Shown in pieces: positions 56,317 through 64,000 of a stretch of DNA of 64,000 nt. The DNA is from Sorghum bicolor (taxonomy: Eukaryota; Streptophyta; Magnoliopsida; Poales; Poaceae), in assembly GCF_000003195.3 (NCBI RefSeq), contig NC_012876.2, forward strand, positions 7,380,665 to 7,444,664, written 5' to 3'. Every line of letters starts with the position of its first letter. Within the stretch, counting starts at the first letter, position 1. The notes below the pieces were generated by a model that was not told the origin of the DNA, ran no database searches, and saw nothing but the letters and a program-made list of their open reading frames with translations. The position numbers and the translations under genes were made by a program.

Positions 56317-58882
56317 TGAAGCGCCCCTGGTAAACCAGGAACTCAAATGTGATACAATACTAGTCCCAGGAGGCTAGTAACACATTTATTACATCAGATA
56401 AGTTTCAGCGCAGTAGTCTTGGAAAGCGTGGACAAGGAAGGCACGCTATAATAATAAGACACCAAAATACAACACAGGTCCAAAGGACCTAGAAACAAAC
56501 GATATCGCCATCGAACATCTGACGAGTCCCAATGCCACAGGCTTAGTTGGGTGCAGACACGACCTTACTCGAACGCCACTTCGGGATCGAAGTCCGGATC
56601 TTCCTCTGTTTAATAAAGCAAGGGTGAGTACAAAGTACTCAGCAAATCCAACCTTACCCTACGGAAGGGGATAACAGTATATATGCATATGGATAAATCA
56701 AGGATGAGGCTTAGTTTTATTTGCATAAAGCTATCTTTTTACACATGCAAGGTTTCATTTCACAAATACTGTTGTAAAAGACCTCTTTTTCCACATATGA
56801 TAGTATTTCTGAAAATGGGGGTTTGATCACAATTTTAAGTGTTGTTGAACCCTTGTTCCCACAACACAATGGCAGTCAACCATTTATTTCTAAAATCACA
56901 CTCACTCTCATATTTTCACTCATCCCATCCCATCTAGTTGTTGAAACCAAACCATAACCCGTCCGAGACCGCGGACACGGCTATCCAGATAGATTTACAC
57001 TCTGCAGAGGTTGTACACTTTTCCCACAAGTAGGATACCATAACTTACACCGTCGTGCAAGCACAGATCCATCAAAGTCATTACCCTCCATAGCTAAGTA
57101 ATGGCGCTCACCACGGGAACACTAAGGCCACATCTCATGATACCATAATAATTCACAAAGCTCTTTTCATATATTTCCACAATTTCACATACATCACTTA
57201 GTGTCCCGTTGCACACCTGCCTCCAGGTGATTGCCATACTAACTAGAGGGATTTAGACTAAGCCTTTCCCATGCAAGGCGAGTGGTTGTACGATAAATGA
57301 GTTAGGCAAGATGAATCATCAACTCAGTCCTTAATCGAGACAAGGCGGATATCTTCACGCTTAACCCCGCAAGGTATAAGCCACAACACCAGGACATCCC
57401 AAAAGAGATCCCATCCGCCCCATGTCCATAGTAATCACATTTATAACTTGTTCATTAACCCTTTCACAATACCCACAATTTATTTTCACCACTCACACCT
57501 TTTACTTTTAAAATCATTATATTTGATAAAATACAACTATGAGTATCCAGAATGAGTAACAAGTCCTAAGCATACTAAATAATAATATTTCTGTCATAGC
57601 ATATTATTTTGTTCCTAGGTTCGAACAAGATAATTACCGGGTAATATCAATTCAAGGATGGCTATTCAACAGGTTTTAACTAAGCAGCGAAAATACTTCG
57701 TACATATATCGTACATGCAATATTTAAAACGGCTTCTACGGGTTGTGTTTAAAAATAGGATCAATATGCATCAAAGGGGATCGGTTGGACTTGCCTCCGT
57801 CGGCGTCCTCGGCAAACTCCTGCTGACAGTCCGGGTCCTCGGCGTCAAACTCGCGGTACTCGTCTCCAACGTTCTCGTTTTCCGGCTCGTTCACTCCGTC
57901 AACTAAAATACGCGACGAACGACACAGACAATAGGCACAGATAAATAATCATATAAATTCAAATGAGCTCCAAAAATCATGAAATTAATATGGGAGGTAG
58001 ATCATGATTTTAGATGAATTTAGGAAAAAGAATTATTAAAATCAGAGTTAGCATGTGGCATTTGTGAAATGGCCGGAATTTAATCATGCGAAAAAGGCTA
58101 ACGATGATTAAGGAATGGATGCTTCACGTGGGCATTTGTTTGGCTGGTAGTGCATGTTGCATGCATGCATGTACTATTTGGAGTTAATGCTTGGCCCACA
58201 CATGCATGGTTAGAGAGAAATTAGCAGGGGTCATTAGAACTCTTCTGTATGTCATGACTCTATTCGTGGAGTTCTTGGCAGTGAACCGGTACAGCCAAAT
58301 ACATGGAAAAATACAGAAAAATACTACAGAAAGACAGAGAAGAGCAAGGAGATGCTCATGAGCTGCTCACCTCGTCTTGCGACGACAGTCGAGCTCGGCT
58401 TCTGCGTATGGCCGTATACAGTATACGCGAAGTGAGAGCGAGTGAGCGAGTGAGTGAACGTGTTTCTCGGGTGGTGAGAGTGAGCACCCGAGGCTGGCTT
58501 TTTATAGGCCAAAGCGCTCAGCTGCGTGCCATTAAAAATGCTACTGTAGCGCATGGTCGGTGCCTAATTTCATACGAAGGACGATGTCCCATTTGCATGC
58601 ACGTTGCATGCAAATGGACGGTGCCTAATCACCGTGTCCTTGCATGCAGGTGCATGCAAATGGTCGGTGGCATGTCCTGCATGCATGCATGAGATATATA
58701 TTCGTGTAGGTGCACTGCTATGTTTTCTCGCATGTAAGCTTGCTGGTACTTGCTATTATTTGTGCGCGAAAAATATGGATGGAGATACTATAGAGCTCAA
58801 ATTATTTTATAGTTTTTGAAATATATTTTGAAAATAATTTTTAATGCGAGTGATTTTCGAATGTGAATTTTTGGATGTTACA
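56317..58882 (-). repeat. 3' LTR of element E
   Basis: 2566 bp, nearly identical to 1566-4132, including the ~44-bp block that is absent from the 5' LTR of element A. TATA-like box and TGCATGCA motifs are in the same places. Confidence 0.93.
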
Positions 58883-61800
58883 AACCTACCCCACTTAAAA
58901 GGAATCTCGTCCTCGAGATTCGGCTGGGTCCTAAATAGATGGGGAAACTCTTTTCTCAGAGCATCTTCTCTTTCCCATGTTGCTTCTGCTTCAGTGTGTC
59001 TACTCCACTGAACACGACAAATTCGGACTGTTGTCGTTCGAGTTTGCTTGGTGACTGTATCTAGGATTTTTATCGGCACTTCTTGATATCTTAGGTCGTC
59101 TTGTAAATCAACTGTGTCTGGCGATATTTGCTCCTCTGGTACTCTAAGACATTTCTTCAATTGGGAGACATGAAACACATTGTGTATATCTGACATTTCT
59201 TCAGGTAGCCGAATACGATAGGCTACAACACCAATCCTCTGTAATACTTGATATGGTCCAATATACCGAGGTGCTAGCTTGCCTCTGACTTGGAACCTTC
59301 GAGTTCCTCGAATAGGAGAGACTTTGACATACACAAAATCTCCAACTGCAAAACTTAACTCCCGCCTTCTTTTATCAGAATAGCTCTTTTGACGTGATTG
59401 TGCCTCTTTCAATTTTTCTCTGATTTCAGCTACACGATCTTCTGCTTCTTTTATAAGGGCTGGTCCAAGCAAGGTTCGTTCTCCAACTTCTGACCACATC
59501 AATGGGGTTCTACATTTTCTTCCATACAGGGACTCAAAAGGTGACATGCCCAAACTAGCTTGGTAACTGTTATTATAGGAGAACTCTGCATAAGTTAGGC
59601 TTTTCTCCCAATCTTTACCATATGTGAGCACACATGCTCTTAGCATATCTTCCATAATCTGATTTACTCTTTCAGTCTGGCCATCTGTTTGAGGATGATA
59701 AGCTGAGCTAAAATCTAGCTTGGTTCCCATAGCTTCATGCAAACTTTTCCAGAACTTAGAGGTAAATTGGGTACCTCGGTCAGATACAATCCTACTTGGC
59801 ACACCATGCAATTTGACTATGTTATCCACATATAACTGGGCTACCTTGTCTCCACTATATTTGGTGCGCACAGGTATGAAGTGAGCAACCTTGGTAAGGC
59901 GGTCCACTATTACCCATATTGAATCATTTCCTTTCAGAGTTTTGGGTAATCCATTCACAAAATCCATGCCTATCTCATCCCATTTCCAAACAGGAATAGG
60001 CAATGGCTGGAGCAAGCCTGCTGGTTTCTGATGCTCCGCTTTAACCCTTTGGCAAACATCACATTGTGCAACAAATCGTGCCACATCAGCTTTCATGCCA
60101 TTCCACCAATATCTTTCTTTTAGGTCCATGTACATCTTGGTGGCACCAGGGTGGATAGAATAAGCTGAGTTATGGGCTTCATCAAGGATTAATTCTTGAA
60201 ACTTTCCCTCCTTGGGCACACAAATCCTGTTTTTATACCACAATACTCCTTTGTTATCCACTCTAAAGTATGGAGCTTTATTTTCTCCAGTTTGCTCACG
60301 AATCTTCATCAGATCCTTATCCTTATGTTGCATCTGTTTGATTTCTTCCACAAGAGTTGGCTGCACCATCAGACTGCCATTTTGAGGTTGACGTACTATA
60401 TGCATGTTCAACTGTGCTATCTCTTCTTGTAGGTGAGTGTTCTTAGGCACCAACTGCTGACCATATGACCTTCTGCTTAGGGCATCTGCTACCACGTTGG
60501 CCTTTCCTGGGTGGTAATAAATCTCAAGGTTGTAGTCCTTGATTAATTCCAACCATCTTCTTTGCCTTAGGTTCAAGTCTGACTGTGTGAAGATGTACTT
60601 CAAACTCTTGTGATCAGTGTAGATTTCACACTTGTTTCCAATGAGGTAGTGTCTCCAAATCTTGAGAGCATGCACTATAGCTGCTAACTCTAAATCATGG
60701 GTAGGGTAATTTTGCTCATGAGGTCTAAGCTGACGAGATGCATAAGCAACCACTTTTCCTCCTTGCATGAGAACACATCCTAAACCTTGTCTTGAGGCAT
60801 CACAGTATATGATGAAATCTTGGTGAATGTCTGGCAAGGTTAACACTGGTGCTGTTGTTAGTCTCTTCTTCAACTCTTGGAAACTCTTCTCACATGATTA
60901 TGTCCAAGTGAATTTCTTATCCTTCCTAAGAAGCTCTGTCATGGGTCTGGCTATCTTGGAAAATCCTTCTATAAACCTTCGATAATATCCAGCTAATCCA
61001 AGAAAACTTCTAACCTCACTCACATTGGTGGGTTGCTGCCAATGGGAGACAGCTTCTACTTTCTCAGGGTCAACTGCAACTCCTTCAGCTGTCAAGATAT
61101 GGCCTAGAAATGCAACCTTCTCAAGCCAAAATTCACACTTTTGCTTAATTTAGCAAACAACTTGTGTCTTCTTAGCTTTTCCAACACTACTCTCAAGTGT
61201 TGCCCATGTTCTTCAGCACTCTTAGAGTAGATAAGTATGTCATCAATGAAGACTACAACAAACTTATCTAACTCTTCCATGAATACCTTATTCATGAGGT
61301 TCATGAAATAGGCAGGGGCATTGGTTAATCCAAAGGACATCACTGTAAACTCATATTGTCCATATCTGGTTACAAAGGCTGTCTTGGGAACATCACTATT
61401 CTTGATCTTGAGCTGGTGATAACCTGATCTCAAATCAATCTTAGAGAAATACTTGGCTCCTTTAAGCTGATCAAAAAGATCATCTATCCTTGGCAGGGGA
61501 TACTTATTCTTGATGGTGACTTCATTTAGGGACCTATAATCCACACACATCCTCATACCTCCATCTTTCTTCTTCACAAACAAAACTGGGGCTCCCCATG
61601 GTGAAGAACTAGGTCTAATATAGCCTTTCTGCTGCAATTCTCTTAGCTGCTCTTTCAGTTTACCTAACTCTGCTGGAGCCATTCTGTAAGGTCTCTTGGC
61701 TATGGGGGCAGTCCCGGGGATAAGATCAATGTTGAACTCTATATCCCTGTCTGGTGGCATCCCAGGTAGTTCCTCAGGGAATACATCAGGGTATTCTTGC

Positions 61801-63539
61801 ACTATTGGTACTTCCTCTATGGTCCTTGCATCCAAGTTGAAGACCATTGGATTAACTTTAGACCCTCGGGTTTGGCATTTCACTTTAATCCCTTCATGGT
61901 TAACTAATGATACTTCCTTGGTTGCACAACTAATAATTCCATTGTGTCTGGTTAACCAATCCATTCCAAGGATAACATCTATTCCTTTGGACTTGAGCAC
62001 TACTAAGTCTCCTAAGAAAACTACCCCACTTAGAATGATCCTTACATTTGAACAACCTAGATGACATTTGATGTCAGACCCAGGTGTTCGGGTTATTAGG
62101 GGTAACTTTAGTAGTACTGTGGGTATTTGATGCTTCTCAACAAAACTTGATGATATGAATGAATGTGATGCTCCAGAATCAAATAATACTGTTGCAAGTA
62201 CTGAATCGACTAAGAACTCACCAAGTACCACTCCTGAAGCAGTCTGAGCATCTTGAGCATGAATATGGTTGACACGGGCTCTACCATAGGATTGTTGAGG
62301 TTGCTTCATCATCTGGCTATTATTGTTGGTGTTGCTATTGTTGCGAGGGAAACCACGGTTGACTCCAGACACTGCAGGTCTTGGTCCATTAACAGTGTGG
62401 GACTGAGTGGATACTGCTGGTGGGTTGTTCTTGTAGGGACAGTTGGCGATGTAGTGTCCAGTCTCATGGCAATTAAAGCAAGTTCTGACATTGTTTGTGA
62501 CTTGACTAGTGCTGTTCTGTTGAGTCTTGCCATAAGTTTGATTCTGATAGGTTGTCTTGGGCTGATATGATGTCTGCATTTGGTTATTGGAGATACTAGC
62601 AGGAGAGCGAAACTGCATTGGGGCTTGAGTCCGCTGGCTCGGTTGGCTAAAGGTTTTCAGCCTCTGGGATCTAGCACCATCTTGAACCTTGCGCTCCAGA
62701 AACTTGCGCTTGTTTTCCTTCCTTTCTTCAGTCTTGGCCACATCAGTCAGAATGGTCCTGTTCATCAAGGTGTTGAAGTCTGGATAGATCTGTGGGGTCA
62801 TGAGGGTTCTGAGCTCACAGGTCAATCCTTCTATGAACTTTGTCTGCTTCTTGGCATCAGTGTTGACCAATTCTGGGGCATAGCGAGACAACTCAGTGAA
62901 TTGGAAGATGTATTCACTCAGGGTTTTATTTCCTTGCTTCAAGTTGCGAAATTCATCAGCTTTCAGCTTCATGATCCCATCTGGAATGTGGTACCGGCGG
63001 AATTCATCCACAAATTCTTCCCATGTGATAGTGTTTGCATTGTCCACAGCTCCACTATAGGCTTCCCACCAAGAAAGGGCAATTCCTGTCAGCTGATGAG
63101 ATGCTAGCAGAACTCTATCCCTTCCATCACAGTGGATTGTGTCCAACTTTCTTTCAATCACCTTAAGCCAATCATCTGCTTCCATGGGGTTGTCAGATCC
63201 AGTAAAGGTGGGTGGCTTAAGCCTCATGAACTCAGTCATCTTGTCTTGGACTCCGGCTCCATGGTTGTTCCTAGGGCGGTTCATGCCTTGAGCCAAGGTC
63301 TCCAGAAGGCGAGTCTGAGTTGCCATGACTTGTGCCAAGTCAATTACTGGAGGAGGGGGCAAGTCATCTCCTTCATTATGGTTCCTAGTCTGACTCACTT
63401 CATCTTCATGAATACCATCCACATTTGCATTGGCTTGATTTCCATTTGGATTTTGGCTTTGTCTACTAGCTGCACGACCACTTGGTTGAGAGCGGGTAGC
63501 TGGTTTGGGAGGCATCTGTTGGTTAAGATGAGAAAGCAT
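58883..63539 (-). pseudogene. gag-pol: Gag-Pol of element E, frameshifted and with a nonsense codon
   Basis: Same domain order as in element A: Gag, zinc knuckle, protease and RT up to FIDD are intact (63539 down to about 61150). A 2-bp insertion near 61139-61142 shifts the frame late in RT. A TAA at 60900-60898 (GAA in element A) stops the frame between RT and RNase H. RNase H, integrase and chromodomain remain readable from 60873. One C is missing from the polypurine tract near 58888, which also removes the normal stop, so the frame would run into the LTR. Integrase keeps the Arg (VDRLTK) that is Cys in element A. Confidence 0.9.
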
Positions 63540-64000
63540 TAGATAAGAGTTAGATCTATTGAGTGATGTTGTTTTTTTGTTAAGGCGTTATATTTTAAAA
63601 AGGTGCAAGTCTTAAGACTTGCTATCCCGTAAGGGAACAACATAGAGCACTCAATTATTTAGCACAACCAACAAGCACAAATATATATTTTGAATAAGAG
63701 GGCGGTTTACAACATAGTAATGGAGGAAATAAGCGTACTACAATACGGTTCATCTACTTTGGGGGTTGAACAAAAGTGAAGTAAACTTCACTTCCCTAAG
63801 ACATAAGGAGGAACTAGGTGCTACTATTCTTCAACTTCTTCGGACAGAACGGCTTCATTCCCTTGGTGTTGAGGAGGATCACGCTTCCGGCATTTGTGGT
63901 TCTTCTTTTGGACTAAGAGGTGGGTCACTGTCTTCTTTTGGTGCTGGCTGGGTGAGAAGGGGAAATCCTTCTTCCTTAGTGGACTCCAACTCTAAAGCTT
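63540..64000 (-). other. ORF0-gag spacer of element E
   Basis: Matches 8789-9249. Contains the 18-bp palindrome at 63605-63622. Only the stop and final two codons of ORF0 are inside the window. Confidence 0.7.

Larger units (their letters stand above)
56317..64000 (-). mobile_element. Element E: copy of element A at the equivalent target site (cut by window end)
   Basis: It contains the 3' LTR 56317-58882, gag-pol 58883-63539 and spacer with palindrome; the last ORF0 codons are at the window edge (stop at 63992-63994). The same GTAAC precedes it in the same C/D context as element A. The 5' LTR lies outside the window. It corresponds to 1566-9249 at an offset of 54750-54751. Confidence 0.93.

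Noticed and set aside
58807..58882. C-terminal extension of element E polyprotein into the LTR as a new domain
   Set aside because: It results from a 1-bp deletion in the polypurine tract that removes the stop; the added residues are LTR sequence.

Overview
The window is nuclear DNA of a grass (Poaceae, probably panicoid; no marker fixes the species). It has intron-containing germin-like protein (GLP) genes of the cereal chromosome-8 cluster type, set in nested Ty3/gypsy chromoviruses of the Tekay/RIRE3 type, one Ty1/copia element and several class II elements. I saw no tRNA, rRNA, CRISPR array or prokaryote-type feature. Apart from the three GLP genes, essentially all long open reading frames are transposon genes.

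Layout. 1-1110 is the end of a Tekay LTR of family B. 1111-1560 is a pol remnant of an older minus-strand element (C/D). 1566-12710 is a complete minus-strand Tekay element (A) with two LTRs, a primer-binding site, an extra ORF (ORF0), an uninterrupted 1550-residue polyprotein and a GTAAC target duplication. It sits inside C/D, whose leader (12711-14249) and 5' LTR (14265-17182) follow. 17183-41000 is the GLP region. GLP1 (18702-19550), GLP2 (30255-31103) and GLP3 (38806-39653) all lie on the plus strand. Each has two exons with a phase-1 intron of about 162 bp and encodes 228 residues: signal peptide, cupin barrel and a complete His/His/Glu/His metal site. Between them lie a hAT element, a copia element, MITEs, CACTA remnants, and a solo LTR that carries a Pack-type element with an RRM-like gene fragment. 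40776-43831 is the 3' LTR and last pol codons of C/D. 43832-55861 is plus-strand element B, with a truncated 5' LTR and in-frame TAG codons in both ORFs. 55862-56311 is the C/D pol remnant again, and 56317-64000 is element E, a decayed copy of A at the same target site.

The main structural result is that 54752-64000 is a near-identical direct repeat of 1-9249. The window therefore reads as slightly more than one period of a tandem repeat of about 54.75 kb: three GLP genes plus a nested retrotransposon block. The sequence right of the C/D 5' LTR (17183 onward) matches the GLP-downstream sequence cut off at 40775, as expected if C/D inserted behind a GLP gene and the whole block was then duplicated. 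A contig-assembly artefact cannot be excluded from sequence alone.

GLPs are apoplastic cupins, often linked to basal defence in cereals. GLP3 is a mosaic: its promoter and 5' half are GLP1-like, its 3' half and 3' flank GLP2-like. GLP2 has a duplicated W-box-bearing upstream module. Together these suggest a defence-gene cluster evolving by unequal exchange and promoter duplication amid transposon insertion.
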